Assembly (NCBI GenBank): GCA_905216195.1
Contig: CAJMSX010000095.1
Span: 1 to 5,180 of the forward strand
Direction: 5' to 3'
Length of the DNA: 5,180 nt
Origin: an uncultured bacterium
GTDB taxonomy: Bacteria > Bacteroidota > Bacteroidia > Bacteroidales > Marinifilaceae
Shown here: positions 5,158 through 5,180 of the stretch, in pieces
Numbering within the stretch: the first letter of the stretch is position 1
Layout: each line of letters begins with the position of its first letter
Made by a program: the position numbers and the translations under genes
The notes under the pieces: model-generated
What the model saw: the letters and a program-made list of their open reading frames with translations, nothing else
The model's database searches: none
What the model was told of the DNA's origin: nothing

Positions 5158-5180
5158 TTTCTTTTTATCATATCCACTCC

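Overview
The window looks like a chromosomal segment from a member of the Bacteroidota, most likely order Bacteroidales. Three things point there. The recognisable genes start without a Shine-Dalgarno sequence (with one exception) and are preceded by TAnnTTTG boxes, the -7 element of the Bacteroidota housekeeping sigma factor. The large ATPase-nuclease protein belongs to a family that is multi-copy in Bacteroidales. The other conserved hypothetical gene resembles DUF6261, a family I know only from that phylum. The genus cannot be fixed from this sequence.

All recognisable protein genes lie on the minus strand, so transcription runs from right to left. From right to left the layout is as follows. 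(1) A complete iron-sulfur L-cysteine desulfidase / serine dehydratase-alpha-like gene (3841-5124, cyuA-like) has its own -7 box and a strong intrinsic terminator at 3773-3817. (2) An AT-rich stretch of about 750 bases without an evident protein gene (3084-3840) holds two candidate RNA genes, both read leftwards. One has a good TTTG-N20-TATCTTTG promoter and ends in a perfect 20-bp inverted repeat with a T8 run (about 3518-3703). The other is GC-rich and structured, with a tRNA-like T-arm (about 3216-3367), downstream of a TATGTTTG box. (3) A 520-residue protein (1521-3083) carries an N-terminal AAA-ATPase-like domain and a C-terminal PD-(D/E)XK nuclease-like domain. (4) A remnant or miscalled small membrane-protein gene (1202-1410) has a reading frame that looks real at its C-terminal end but has no intact start. 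(5) A tandem array of about 41-bp hairpin repeats lies at 997-1200. (6) A 259-residue hypothetical protein, probably DUF6261 (132-911), has an unusually strong ribosome binding site and a clear terminator at 83-119.

The genes do not form an obvious pathway. The desulfidase is an independent metabolic unit. The ATPase-nuclease, broken small gene, repeats and DUF6261-like gene look like an accessory segment. I see no phage, plasmid, CRISPR or complete transposon genes. The most interesting material is non-coding: the two candidate RNAs and the tandem hairpin array.
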